64,000 nt of DNA from Streptomyces sp. NBC_01669 (GTDB lineage: Bacteria; Actinomycetota; Actinomycetes; Streptomycetales; Streptomycetaceae): NCBI RefSeq assembly GCF_026339735.1, contig NZ_JAPEQG010000001.1, forward strand, positions 2,170,001 through 2,234,000, given 5' to 3'. The position numbers were made by a program, and so were the translations under genes. The number at the start of each line of letters is the position of its first letter. The first letter of the stretch is position 1. Under the pieces are notes generated by a model. That model saw only the letters and a list, made by a program, of their open reading frames with translations. It made no database searches and had not been told where the DNA came from. This document shows, piece after piece, positions 1-8,541 of this stretch.

Positions 1-1
1 A

Positions 2-856
2 CGGCACACCCGGCCCACCCCGGCCCGGGAGGGCGCCCCGGCCGTGCTCGACGCGCTCGCGGCGGCGGCCGCCGAGGTCGACCCGGCGCGGCTCGCCACC
101 GCGCTCGGCATCGCCGCAGCCGGAGTCGTCGATCCCCGCACCGGCAGGGTCACCAGCGCCACCGACTCGCTCCGCGGCTGGGCGGGCACCGAGCTCGGTG
201 CCGGGCTCGCGGACCGTACCGGACTGCCGGTGGCCTGCGACAACGACGTACGCGCCACGGCCGGGCCGGAGCTCACCGCGCTGGTCGCGGAGGTTTCGGC
301 CCATGCGTCACTGCTGTTCGCGGCAATCGGTACCGGTGTGGGCGGCGCGGTCGCCGTCGACGGGCGGATGCTGCACGGGGCCTCGGGCATCGCCGGACAT
401 CTCGGCCATCTGCCGAGCCCTGAGGCCGCGGGGCTGCCCTGCACCTGCGGTGCCACCGGCCACCTGGAGGTCATCGCCTCCGGCCCCGGCATCACCGCTC
501 ATTACGAACGGCTCACCGGCACCTCGGTGGACCGGCTCGAAACCGTGGCCGAGCGGGCCGCGCGGGGCAATGCGGACGCCGTCCACGCCATCACCTCCGG
601 CGCGGCCGCCACCGGCCAGGTGCTCGGCGGGCTCGCCAATGCCCTCGGCCCCGACCGGGTCGTCATCGGCGGCGGCGTCCCCCGGATCGGCTCGCTGTAC
701 GGCGATGCGCTCGCCGCGGCGTTCGCCGCCGAGCTGATGCCGCCGCTGCGGGGACTCGCACCCGTCGCGCCGCTGTTCGGCCACGACGCCGCGGTGCTCG
801 GGGCCGCCGCCCTGACCACCACTCTCCCTCTCCACCACCCAGGAGTTCTCCGATGA
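2..856 (+). CDS. nanK: ROK-family sugar kinase, probable N-acetylmannosamine kinase (5' end cut by window)
   Basis: Probably phosphorylates ManNAc in the cytoplasm, making the substrate for the next gene. The frame is open from base 2 with no stop, so the N-terminal ATP-binding part lies outside the window. Visible ROK features are the sugar-binding CDNDVRA stretch, the phosphate-loop-like IGTGVGG, and the zinc-site region CTCGATGHLE, in which the usual third Cys of the CxCGxxGC motif is His. The stop overlaps the next ATG by 4 nt (ATGA), implying translational coupling. The substrate is inferred from the NanE neighbour; a glucokinase-like ROK protein cannot be excluded. Confidence 0.85.
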   Translation, partial: RHTRPTPAREGAPAVLDALAAAAAEVDPARLATALGIAAAGVVDPRTGRVTSATDSLRGWAGTELGAGLADRTGLPVACDNDVRATAGPELTALVAEVSAHASLLFAAIGTGVGGAVAVDGRMLHGASGIAGHLGHLPSPEAAGLPCTCGATGHLEVIASGPGITAHYERLTGTSVDRLETVAERAARGNADAVHAITSGAAATGQVLGGLANALGPDRVVIGGGVPRIGSLYGDALAAAFAAELMPPLRGLAPVAPLFGHDAAVLGAAALTTTLPLHHPGVLR

Positions 857-1533
857 CCGCGCAGGAACTGGCCGCCTCCCTCCAGGGCAAGCTGATCGTG
901 TCCTGTCAAGCACCTCCCGGTGACCCGATGCGGGAGACCGGCACCCTCGTCCGGCTTGCGCAGTCCGCCGCCGCCGGTGGCGCCGCCGCGATCCGGGCCA
1001 ATGAGCCGGAGGTCGTAGCCGCGATCGCCGCGGCCGTCGACCTGCCGGTCATCGGGCTCTGGAAGGACGGCGACATCGGCGTCTACATCACCCCGACCGT
1101 CCGGCACGCCCTGGCGATCGCCGCGGCGGGCGCCGCCGTCGTCGCCGCCGACGCCACCGACCGGCCGCGCCCCGACGGGTCGGCCTTCGCCGACCTGGTC
1201 ACCGCGGTCCACGAGGCCGGTGCGCTGGTCATGGCCGATGTGTCGACGCTCGCCGAGGGCCTCGCCGCGGCCGCCCAGGGCGCGGACTTCGTCTCGACGA
1301 CGCTGTCGGGCTATGTGCCCGGGACGCCGAAGCAGACCGGTCCCGATCTCGACCTGGTGGCGGCGCTGTCTGCCGCGATCGACGTCCCGGTGGTCGCCGA
1401 AGGCCGTATCAACACCCCCGAAGAGGCGGCCGAGGCCCTGGACCGCGGTGCCCACAGCATCGTCGTCGGCACCGCCATCACCGCTCCCACCGCCCTGACC
1501 ACGCGTTTCGTGGCGGGCATAGCCCGGCCCTGA
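853..1533 (+). CDS. nanE: N-acetylmannosamine-6-phosphate 2-epimerase
   Basis: Converts ManNAc-6-phosphate to GlcNAc-6-phosphate, feeding sialic acid or ManNAc into amino-sugar catabolism. At 226 aa it has the usual NanE length. TIM-barrel landmarks include GLWKDGD with the expected active-site Lys, ADATDRPRP, and the phosphate-binding C-terminal strands VVAEGRINTPEEA and HSIVVGTAIT. Its ATG overlaps the kinase stop, and an AGGAG ribosome site lies inside the end of that gene (841-845). Kinase, epimerase and permease form one transcription unit. Confidence 0.92.
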   Translation: MTAQELAASLQGKLIVSCQAPPGDPMRETGTLVRLAQSAAAGGAAAIRANEPEVVAAIAAAVDLPVIGLWKDGDIGVYITPTVRHALAIAAAGAAVVAADATDRPRPDGSAFADLVTAVHEAGALVMADVSTLAEGLAAAAQGADFVSTTLSGYVPGTPKQTGPDLDLVAALSAAIDVPVVAEGRINTPEEAAEALDRGAHSIVVGTAITAPTALTTRFVAGIARP

Positions 1534-1596
1534 ACCAGCCCCCACCACGCGGGCGGTCACTCGAGGGCGAGTGCCGTGCCGCATCCTGGAGACACC

Positions 1597-3042
1597 GTGC
1601 AGACCACCACACCCCCCACGCTCCCCTGGTACCGCGAGGTGAGCCCCACCCAGTGGAAGTCGTTCCTCGCCGCCTGGATCGGTTACGTCCTCGACGGCTT
1701 CGACTTCGTGCTGATCACTCTCGTCCTCACCGAGATCAGTGACGACTTCGGTCTGAGCACGGTGCAGGCGGCCAGTCTGATCTCCGGTGCGTTCATCACC
1801 CGCTGGCTGGGCGGTGCGGTACTCGGCGCCATCGGAGACCGGTTCGGGCGCAAGCTCTCCATGATCCTGTCGATCCTGCTGTACTCGCTCGGCACCTTCG
1901 CCTGCGGGTTCGCCTGGAACTACCACAGCCTGTTCGCCGCCCGGCTCGCCATCGGCGTGGGCATGGCCGGTGAGTACAGCGCCAGTTCCACGTACGTCAT
2001 GGAGAGCTGGCCGGCGAAGCTGCGCAGCCGGGCCAGCGGCTTCCTGATCTCCGGCTTCTCGGTCGGCTCGGTGCTCGCCGCACAGGTCTACAACTGGGTC
2101 GTGCCGTCGCTCGGCTGGCGCTGGATGTTCTACCTGGGCCTGATCCCGATCGCGATAGCGCTGTGGATGCGCCGGGCGCTCCCGGAGGCCGAGGAGTGGA
2201 CGGAGTCCGTCGCGGACAAGGGCGCCAAACCCAATCCGTTCCGGCCGCTGTTCGTCACCCGCGCCCGGGCCACCGTCAACACGATGCTCGTCGTCCTCGC
2301 CACCGTCTCCCTCTTCATGATCTTCACCCCGGCCGGTACGGGGATGGTGCCGGTGCTGTCGGTGGTCGCCGGCCTGACGCTCGCCGCGTTCGCCGTGCAG
2401 CTGGGCGGGAAGCGCAGCTGGCTGCTGTATCTGTCGATGATCGTGACGCTGTTCTTCGCGTTCCTGTACTCGTGGCCGATCCAGGCGCTGCTGCCCACGT
2501 ATCTGAAGACGGAGCTGGGCTACACCCCCGACCAGGTCACCGATGTCCTCTACTTCGCGGGCTTCGGCACGATGGTCGGCTGCTGGACGGCGGGCTTCCT
2601 GGGCGACCGGATCGGCGCGAAGAAGGCGTACGCCCTGACGCTGCTGGCATCGCTCGCCTTCGTCTATCCGGTCTTCGCCGTGCACAACAATCTGCTGCTG
2701 CTCGGCGTCCTGCTCTTCCTGCTGCAGGCGACGAGTTTCGGCATCTCGGGGCTGCTGCCGCGCTACATCGGCGGCCACTTCCCGACCCGGAGCCGGGGCG
2801 CGGCGCTCGGCTTCACGTACAACGTGGGAGCGCTGGGCGGCGCCGTCGCACCGGTGCTCGGGGCGCATCTCGCGTCCGGCATGGACCTGGGCCGGGCACT
2901 GGCCGTGCTGACGTTCGCGGGCACGGTGATCGTGGTGCTGCTGGTCGGGTTCGACGTACCGGCACGGCTGAACCGGCTCACGGACCCGGATGCGGAATGG
3001 GACCACCTGGCGGTGCCGCTGGAGACGGAGCGGGTGGCCTGA
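1597..3042 (+). CDS. MFS permease, NanT-like sialic acid/amino-sugar transporter
   Basis: A 12-helix major facilitator protein of about 481 aa. The GYVLDGFDFVLITLVLTEI first helix and the DRFGRK loop between helices 2 and 3 are typical of the sialate:H+ symporter group. It follows nanE by 63 nt, so it most likely imports the substrate of the kinase/epimerase pair. I prefer the GTG at 1597, preceded by GGAGA, over the in-frame GTG at 1576, which has no good ribosome site. A GC-rich hairpin follows the stop. The exact substrate is inference from context. Confidence 0.82.
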   Translation: MQTTTPPTLPWYREVSPTQWKSFLAAWIGYVLDGFDFVLITLVLTEISDDFGLSTVQAASLISGAFITRWLGGAVLGAIGDRFGRKLSMILSILLYSLGTFACGFAWNYHSLFAARLAIGVGMAGEYSASSTYVMESWPAKLRSRASGFLISGFSVGSVLAAQVYNWVVPSLGWRWMFYLGLIPIAIALWMRRALPEAEEWTESVADKGAKPNPFRPLFVTRARATVNTMLVVLATVSLFMIFTPAGTGMVPVLSVVAGLTLAAFAVQLGGKRSWLLYLSMIVTLFFAFLYSWPIQALLPTYLKTELGYTPDQVTDVLYFAGFGTMVGCWTAGFLGDRIGAKKAYALTLLASLAFVYPVFAVHNNLLLLGVLLFLLQATSFGISGLLPRYIGGHFPTRSRGAALGFTYNVGALGGAVAPVLGAHLASGMDLGRALAVLTFAGTVIVVLLVGFDVPARLNRLTDPDAEWDHLAVPLETERVA

Positions 3043-3044
3043 GA

Positions 3045-3109
3045 CCGTGGCCGCGACCCCTGTCGACCGGGCTCGGACGGAGCCCGGCCGGCGGGGGTCA
3101 CGGCCGCGG
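3045..3109. terminator. Nested hairpin between convergent genes
   Basis: The outer arms 3045-3060 and 3094-3109 pair with two mismatches. The inner arms 3067-3074 (CCGGGCTC) and 3080-3087 (GAGCCCGG) pair perfectly around GGACG. It starts two bases after the permease stop and faces the convergent MaoC gene, so it probably terminates both transcripts. No U tract is needed for such hairpins in high-GC actinomycetes. Confidence 0.7.
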
Positions 3110-3125
3110 AAAGGCGGGGGCGCGG

Positions 3126-3584
3126 CTACGGATAGAAGTGCGTCAGCGACTCCGCCACGCACGCCGGCTTCTTCGACCCTTCGAGCTCGAAGGTGAAGGC
3201 CCGGGTCATCTGTACGCCGCCCCGCGCGACCTCCTTCACCTCGGCGACCGCGGCATGCAGCCGGACCCGGCTGCCGACCGGCACGGGAGCCGGGTAACGG
3301 ACCCGGTTGACGCCGTAGTTGAGGGCGCGGCCCACACCCTCGACCCGGAGCAGTTCGCCGAACATCGGGATGCCCCAGCTCAGCACCATGTATCCGTGGG
3401 CGATGGTGCGTCCGTACGGGCCGGACGCGGCGCGTTCGACGTCGGTGTGGATCCACTGGTGATCCCCGGAGACGTGCGCGTACGCGTCGATCAGCTCCTG
3501 GGTGATCTCCTTCCAGCCGGAGTGCCCGAGGTCGCGCCCGCTCAGCGCGAGGACGTCCGGGATGCCGTTCACGGTCAGCGGCAT
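3126..3584 (-). CDS. MaoC-family (R)-specific enoyl-CoA hydratase
   Basis: Single hot-dog domain protein of 152 aa that hydrates enoyl-CoA thioesters. The hydratase-2 signature is clear: YAHVSGDHQWIHTD carries the catalytic Asp and His, followed by GRTIAHGYMVLS. The start ATG at 3584 (MPLTVNGIPD) matches family length. It lies 38 nt downstream of the MHS permease on the same strand and is probably co-transcribed. With the thiolase, CoA-transferase and hydroxyacyl-CoA dehydrogenase nearby, it completes a beta-oxidation-type route. Confidence 0.85.
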   Translation of the reverse strand: MPLTVNGIPDVLALSGRDLGHSGWKEITQELIDAYAHVSGDHQWIHTDVERAASGPYGRTIAHGYMVLSWGIPMFGELLRVEGVGRALNYGVNRVRYPAPVPVGSRVRLHAAVAEVKEVARGGVQMTRAFTFELEGSKKPACVAESLTHFYP

Positions 3585-3622
3585 GGCGGCCGGCCTCCGT
3601 ATCTCTTCTCGCAGGGGTGGGG

Positions 3623-4966
3623 TCAGGCGGTGGCGGTGGCGGCACGCGGTACGGAGACCGGCTCCGTTGCCTGCTCGTCGTGGTTGGGGCGCTTGAGCAG
3701 GAGCAGCATGCAGCCCAGGGTCAGCGCCACCTGGAAGATCGCGTAGACGATGACGGCGGTGATCGAGCCGGTGCGGTTCAGCAGGTACTGGCCGATGATC
3801 GGGGTCGTACCGCCGAGCAGCGTTCCGCAGAGCTGGTAGCAGAGGGAGATGCCGGTGTAGCGGAGGTGGGCCGGGAACCGGCTGGCCAGCATGCCGGCCA
3901 GGGCCGCGTAGTAGAGGCAGTGCGGGATGGTGGCGACGGCCACGCCGACCATCGCGAGACCGTAGTTCTCGGTGCGGATCAGCAGGAACATCACCGGCAT
4001 CAGGATGAGTTCGGGCAGCAGCATCACCGTCACCGCGCGGGACCAGCTCTTCATCCGGGTGGCGATGAGCGCACCGAAGGGCTGCACGATGATCTGGGTG
4101 ATGTTGGCGACGAGGATGATCGTCAGGAACGAGCTGCGGTCGAAGCCGAGCGACGAGGTGGCCCAGGACAGGGCGAACGTCGACTTGAAGTACGTCGCCG
4201 ACAGACCGATGGTGCAGGCGCCGATGCCGAGGACGATCAGCATGGGGTGGGAGCGCAGGACCTCGGTCAGCGGAACCTTGACGACCTCCTTCTTCTCGAT
4301 GAGCTTCGCCATCGCCGGGGACTCGGCGACCTTCAGCCGGACGAGGAGTCCGACGATGACGAGGGCGGCGGAGAAGAGGAACGGCACACGCCAACCCCAG
4401 GAGACGAACGCCGAGTCGGGCAGCTGGCTGATGGCGAGGAAGCTCAGGGTGGAGAGCGTGTTGCCGACGGGCGAGCCCTGCTGGGCGAACGCCCCGTACA
4501 GCACGGACTTGCCCTTGGGGGCATGCTCGGAGGCGATCAGGACGGAGCCGCCCCACTCGCCGCCGAGGCCGATGCCCTGCACCATGCGGATACAGATCAG
4601 CAGGATCGGGGCGGCGACGCCGATGGAGGCGTAGCTCGGCAGCAGACCGATCGCGGTGGTCGAGATGCCCATCATCAGCAGGGTGATGACCAGGGTCTTC
4701 TTACGGCCGAGGCGGTCGCCGTAGTGGCCGAAAATGATGCCGCCGAGGGGGCGGGCGAGGAAGCCGACCCAGAAGGTCGCGAAGGCGACCAACGTTCCGA
4801 TCGGCCCGTCCAGTTCGGGGAAGAACACCTTGTCGAAGACGAGCGCTGCCGCGGTCCCGTAGATGTAGAAGTCGAACCATTCGATGGTCGAACCGATGAA
4901 GGCACCGAATCCGGCCCGGTTGGCGGCTCTGGTTCGCTCTCGCGCGGTGGCGGTGGACGCACTCAT
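3623..4966 (-). CDS. MFS permease, metabolite:H+ symporter (MHS) family
   Basis: Twelve-helix transporter of 447 aa. The first helix IEWFDFYIYGTAAALVF and the DRLGRKKT loop identify the MHS subgroup, which carries organic and aromatic acids such as shikimate, alpha-ketoglutarate or proline/betaine. I chose ATG 4966 (MSASTATARER), preceded by GGGAG, over ATG 4987, which has no ribosome site. Its promoter carries the bipartite motif shared with the thiolase and CoA-transferase genes, so it probably imports the acid that those enzymes degrade. Confidence 0.82.
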   Translation of the reverse strand: MSASTATARERTRAANRAGFGAFIGSTIEWFDFYIYGTAAALVFDKVFFPELDGPIGTLVAFATFWVGFLARPLGGIIFGHYGDRLGRKKTLVITLLMMGISTTAIGLLPSYASIGVAAPILLICIRMVQGIGLGGEWGGSVLIASEHAPKGKSVLYGAFAQQGSPVGNTLSTLSFLAISQLPDSAFVSWGWRVPFLFSAALVIVGLLVRLKVAESPAMAKLIEKKEVVKVPLTEVLRSHPMLIVLGIGACTIGLSATYFKSTFALSWATSSLGFDRSSFLTIILVANITQIIVQPFGALIATRMKSWSRAVTVMLLPELILMPVMFLLIRTENYGLAMVGVAVATIPHCLYYAALAGMLASRFPAHLRYTGISLCYQLCGTLLGGTTPIIGQYLLNRTGSITAVIVYAIFQVALTLGCMLLLLKRPNHDEQATEPVSVPRAATATA

Positions 4967-5109
4967 GGTGGCTCCCGTGAACGTCATTGATCAAGCGGAT
5001 GGCAGGGGGAAGGGAAGGGGCGTCGCCCGAGACGCCCGTTGCCGCGTGGGGAAGTGGGGGACGGCGGCGTGGGTGATGGCGGTTACGGTGCCAGCCGGGA
5101 CCCAGAGCG

Positions 5110-5157
5110 GTCCAATACCGAATTGCCGGTTCAGTGAGACGCTGTGCGTCTCACTGA
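5110..5157 (-). promoter_or_regulatory. Bipartite operator, copy 1 (upstream of MHS permease)
   Basis: Read on the minus strand this is an 11-bp perfect inverted repeat (arms 5131-5141 and 5147-5157, core GAGACG-N5-CGTCTC), then exactly 16 bp, then GGTATTGGAC (5110-5119). It lies 143 nt before the permease start. The arrangement recurs at 6472-6514 and, with only the right half-site, at 7472-7503, arguing for one regulator acting at all three. Confidence 0.72.
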
Positions 5158-5180
5158 CGATCGGCTGCCGTGCGTGCGCG

Positions 5181-6410
5181 TCAGGCCGCGATGCGTTCGA
5201 AGACGGCGGCGAGGCCCTGTCCGCCTCCGATGCACATGGTCTCCAGGCCGTACCGGGCCTCGCGCCGGTGCAGCTCGCGGGTCAGTGTGGCGAGGATGCG
5301 GGCGCCGGTGGCACCGACGGGGTGTCCCAGGGAGACTCCGGAGCCGTTGACGTTGATCCGCTGCTCGTGGTCGATGTCGCCGAGTCCCAGTTCACGCGTG
5401 CAGGCGAGCACTTGGGCGGCGAAGGCCTCGTTCAGCTCGATCAGGTCGAGGTCGGCCAGGGTGAGTCCGGCGCGGGCCAGGGCCGCACGGGTCGCCGGGA
5501 CGGGCCCGATGCCCATCGTCGCGGCCGGGACTCCGGCTCGCGCGAAGGAGACCAGCCGCACCAGCGGGTTCAGCCCGAGGCGTTCGGCGGTCGCCGCGCT
5601 CGTCACCAGACAGGCGGCGGCCGCGTCGTTCTGACCGCTGGCGTTCCCCGCGGTGACGGTGGCGTCCGGGTCGGACTTCAGCATGATCGGCCGCAGCGCT
5701 GCGAGCTGTTCGGCGGTGGTGTCGGGGCGCGGGTGCTCGTCCGCGGTGACGGTCGTCTCACCCTTGCGGGTGCGCACGGTGACGGCGACGGTCTCCGCGT
5801 CGTACCGCCCCTCCGCCACGGCGCGGGCGGCGCGCTGCTGCGAGCGCAGGGCGAGGGCGTCCTGGTCGGCGCGGCTGATGCCGTACTCCCGCCGCAGGTT
5901 CTCCGCGGTCTCGATCATCCCGCCGGGGACCGGGTGGTTGACGCCTCCCGCGGTGACCCGGCCGCGGGCCAGCGAGTCGTGGAGCTGCAGCCCGGGGCCC
6001 TTGATGCCCCAGCGGCCGTCGTGCGTGTAGTACGGGGCGGCGCTCATCACGTCGACGCCGCCCGCGATCACGACCTCGCTGAAGCCGGCCCGGATCTGCA
6101 TCGCCGCGTCGAGCACGGCCTGCAGTCCGGAGCCGCAGCGGCGGTCGATCTGCGCACCGGTCACGGATTCCGGGAGCCCGGCGTCGAGGGCGGCGACCCG
6201 GCCGATGGCGGGGGCTTCGGAGGACGGGTAGGCGTGGCCCAGGATGACCTCGTCGACGGCGGCCGGGTCGACGCCGGTGCGGGCGACGATCTCGGCGATG
6301 ACGCGTGCGGCGAGTGCGGCCGGGGTCTGCTGGGCGAATGCCCCGCCGAAGCGGCCGATGGGTGTGCGCAGCGGTTCACAGATGACGATGTCGAGCTGCT
6401 GGTCGGGCAC
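5181..6410 (-). CDS. Acetyl-CoA acyltransferase (thiolase), possibly 3-oxoadipyl-CoA thiolase
   Basis: Thiolase of 409 aa that cleaves 3-oxoacyl-CoA with CoA to acetyl-CoA and a shortened acyl-CoA. The nucleophile Cys92 lies in DRRCGSG. The C-terminal catalytic residues His363 (SLGHPVGATG) and Cys393 (CIGGGQG) are present, as are GNASGQNDAAAA and NEAFAAQ. It begins with ATG 6410 and is transcribed toward the MHS permease and MaoC genes. A beta-ketoadipate role is suggested by the CoA-transferase and LysR neighbours but is not proven by sequence. Confidence 0.9.
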   Translation of the reverse strand: MPDQQLDIVICEPLRTPIGRFGGAFAQQTPAALAARVIAEIVARTGVDPAAVDEVILGHAYPSSEAPAIGRVAALDAGLPESVTGAQIDRRCGSGLQAVLDAAMQIRAGFSEVVIAGGVDVMSAAPYYTHDGRWGIKGPGLQLHDSLARGRVTAGGVNHPVPGGMIETAENLRREYGISRADQDALALRSQQRAARAVAEGRYDAETVAVTVRTRKGETTVTADEHPRPDTTAEQLAALRPIMLKSDPDATVTAGNASGQNDAAAACLVTSAATAERLGLNPLVRLVSFARAGVPAATMGIGPVPATRAALARAGLTLADLDLIELNEAFAAQVLACTRELGLGDIDHEQRINVNGSGVSLGHPVGATGARILATLTRELHRREARYGLETMCIGGGQGLAAVFERIAA

Positions 6411-6471
6411 GGCGGGACCTTCCGGTGGCGAGGGGCGTGTGCGCCGACCCTCGCACCTCGCGACTGAGTCG

Positions 6472-6514
6472 GTCCAATATCCACTTCGCCCTGGTTCAAG
6501 ACGTTGCGCGTCTC
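6472..6514 (-). promoter_or_regulatory. Bipartite operator, copy 2 (upstream of thiolase)
   Basis: On the minus strand: GAGACG (6509-6514), 5 nt, CGTCTT (6498-6503), exactly 16 nt, then GATATTGGAC (6472-6481). It is 61 nt before the thiolase ATG and its distal end overlaps the last codon of the LysR gene. Half-sites and spacing match copy 1. Confidence 0.7.
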
Positions 6515-7424
6515 AATCGGCTGCGGCCGGGTGCACGGGTGTGGGCAGGGCGTCCTCCGCCACGGCGAGCACCGCCCGCAGAGCGGCGGACGGGTTGTCG
6601 GCCCGCCAGGCCAGCGCCGCCTGGAGCCGGATGGGCGGCCCGGCGAGGGGCCGGTAGACGAGCCCGTTCTGCTGGATGTGCTGGACGGAGGTGACCGTGA
6701 GCGTCACACCGACGCCTGCGGCGACGAGCGCCAGGATGGTGTACGAGTCGGGGGCCTCCTGCACCACACGCGGGTTGAACCCGGCCGCCTCGCAGGCCCC
6801 GACCATCGCGTCCCGCACGGTGGAGCCGGTGTTGGCGGGGAAGGAGACGAAGGGCTCCTCGGCGAGGACCTCGATGGGGACGCTGTCCAGCTGGGCGAGC
6901 CGGTGGTCGGAGGGCAGCGCGCACACCAGCTCCTCCTCGTCGATCACCCGGTACGCGACGCCGGGCTGGGTCACCGGCAGCCGGATGAACCCCAGGTCGA
7001 GCGATCCGTCGGCGACCCTGTCCAGGGCGACGTTGGCGTACGTCTGCCCTTTCATGACCAGTTCGAGTGCGGGGTGGGCGGCGCGCACGGCCCTCGTGAG
7101 GAGCGGCAGCGTCTCGTGACTGGAGGCGCCCGCGAAGCCGATGCTGACCCGTCCGTACTCGCCGCGCCCGGCGGCCTTCGCGGCCCGTACCGCGGTGTCG
7201 AGGTCGTCGAGGACGGTCCGCACCGGCTGCAGGAAGGACTCCCCCGCGCTGGTGAGCCGTACCGACCGGGTGTTGCGCTCGAAGAGCTGGACACCCAGCT
7301 CCTTCTCCAGCTGGCGGATCTGCTGGCTCAGCGGCGGCTGGGCCATCTGCAGCCGCTTGGCGGCCCTGCCGAAGTGCAGCTCCTCGGCCACGGCGACAAA
7401 GGCGGACAGATGACGCAGCTCCAT
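6513..7424 (-). CDS. LysR-family transcriptional regulator
   Basis: Protein of 303 aa with the classical LysR layout: an N-terminal winged helix (MELRHLSAFVAVAEELHFGRAAKRL, then PLSQQIRQLEKELG), followed by the inducer-binding domain. ATG 7424 has a GGAGG site 8 nt upstream; an extended reading to 7508 is less likely. It sits between and opposite the CoA-transferase operon, the standard position for a regulator of the neighbouring catabolic genes. It is the best candidate to bind the shared motif at 5110, 6472 and 7472; the inducer is unknown. Confidence 0.9.
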   Translation of the reverse strand: MELRHLSAFVAVAEELHFGRAAKRLQMAQPPLSQQIRQLEKELGVQLFERNTRSVRLTSAGESFLQPVRTVLDDLDTAVRAAKAAGRGEYGRVSIGFAGASSHETLPLLTRAVRAAHPALELVMKGQTYANVALDRVADGSLDLGFIRLPVTQPGVAYRVIDEEELVCALPSDHRLAQLDSVPIEVLAEEPFVSFPANTGSTVRDAMVGACEAAGFNPRVVQEAPDSYTILALVAAGVGVTLTVTSVQHIQQNGLVYRPLAGPPIRLQAALAWRADNPSAALRAVLAVAEDALPTPVHPAAAD

Positions 7425-7471
7425 ACCCGGCCCTCCGCTCACCGGCCTCCGGACCGGATTCATTAATCGAT

Positions 7472-7503
7472 CGTCTCGATGCGACCTTAATTTGGTATTG
7501 GAC
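7472..7503 (+). promoter_or_regulatory. Bipartite operator, copy 3 (LysR / CoA-transferase divergent promoter)
   Basis: CGTCTC at 7472-7477, exactly 16 nt, then GGTATTGGAC at 7494-7503, ending 58 nt before the CoA-transferase GTG. The left half of the GAGACG palindrome is not conserved here. The site also lies 48 nt upstream of the divergent LysR start, so it could serve autoregulation as well. Confidence 0.68.
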
Positions 7504-7561
7504 AGCAATCAATAGCCGCTGACACGGTGGAACGACGCGCACGCACCGGCAGAGGAGCACC

Positions 7562-8509
7562 GTGGCCACGACGGACCGCAGGGACAAAACGATGTCGATG
7601 AAGGCGGCGATCGCCGCCTTCGTCCACGACGGCGGCACCGTCTGCCTCGAAGGCTTCACCCACCTGATCCCGACCGCCGCGGGCCACGAGATCATCCGCC
7701 AGGGCCGCCGGGACCTCACCGTCGTCCGGATGACCGCGGACATCGTGGTGGACCAGATGATCGCCGCGGGCTGCGTCTCACGACTGGTCTCGTCCTTCGT
7801 GGGCAACTCCTCCGCCGGTTCGCTCGGCGAACTGCGGCGGCGCATCGAGACCGGCGACCCGGCACCGCTCGCCTTCGAGGAGTACAGCCACTACGGGATG
7901 ATCTGCCGATATCTCGCCGGTTCCCAGCGGCTGCCGTTCTATCCGCTGCGCAGCTACGGCGGCAGCGATCTGCCGTCCGTCAACAGCGATCTCCGGAAGG
8001 TCACTTCGCCCTACCCGGGGCCGGACGGCGAGGCCGAGCAGATCTATGTCGTCCCGCCCGTCAACCCGGATGTGACGATCATCCACGCGCAGCGCGCCGA
8101 CCGGAGCGGCAACACCCAGATGTGGGGCCTGACCGGCATCCAGGCCGAAGCGGTGTACGCGGCGGACAAGGCGATCGTCGTCGTGGAGGAGATCGTCGAC
8201 GACGAAGTGATCCGCTCGGACCCGAACCGTACGCTCGTCCCCGCCCATGCGGTCGACGCGGTCGTCGCCTGCCCGCGCGGCGCCCACCCGTCCTTCGCGC
8301 AGGGTTACTACGACCGGGACAACGCCTTCTACCGGGCCTGGTCGCACATCAGCAAGGATCCGGGACGGCTCCAGGAGTGGCTGGACGAGTGGGTGCACGG
8401 CACCGCCGACCATGCCGAGTACGTCGACAAGCTCGGCGAGGAGTTCTGGGCGGGGCTGGCGGTCGGCGAGGCGCTCAGCCGGCCGGTGAACTACGGACGC
8501 CGGCTGTGA
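7562..8509 (+). CDS. CoA-transferase subunit A (GctA/CatI-like)
   Basis: Alpha subunit (315 aa) of a family I CoA-transferase, which moves CoA between an acyl-CoA donor such as succinyl-CoA and a free (oxo)acid. The N-terminal EGFTHLIPTAAGHEIIRQG and the later HAQRADRSGNTQMWG stretch are typical of the glutaconate/3-oxoadipate transferase group. GTG 7562 is preceded by GAGGAG. It is followed at 32 nt by the beta subunit and carries operator copy 3. The 3-oxoadipate assignment is inference from thiolase and LysR neighbours. Confidence 0.85.
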   Translation: MATTDRRDKTMSMKAAIAAFVHDGGTVCLEGFTHLIPTAAGHEIIRQGRRDLTVVRMTADIVVDQMIAAGCVSRLVSSFVGNSSAGSLGELRRRIETGDPAPLAFEEYSHYGMICRYLAGSQRLPFYPLRSYGGSDLPSVNSDLRKVTSPYPGPDGEAEQIYVVPPVNPDVTIIHAQRADRSGNTQMWGLTGIQAEAVYAADKAIVVVEEIVDDEVIRSDPNRTLVPAHAVDAVVACPRGAHPSFAQGYYDRDNAFYRAWSHISKDPGRLQEWLDEWVHGTADHAEYVDKLGEEFWAGLAVGEALSRPVNYGRRL

Positions 8510-8541
8510 GTACGGAAACGGGACACGAGAAGGAACGGGTC

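Noticed and set aside
502..3645. Very long minus-strand open frame opposite the nan operon (also 19342-22335 minus and 42606-45797 plus)
   Set aside because: Arg/Pro/Gly-rich, no domain, and opposite genes with clear homology; a typical shadow frame of 70+ percent GC DNA.
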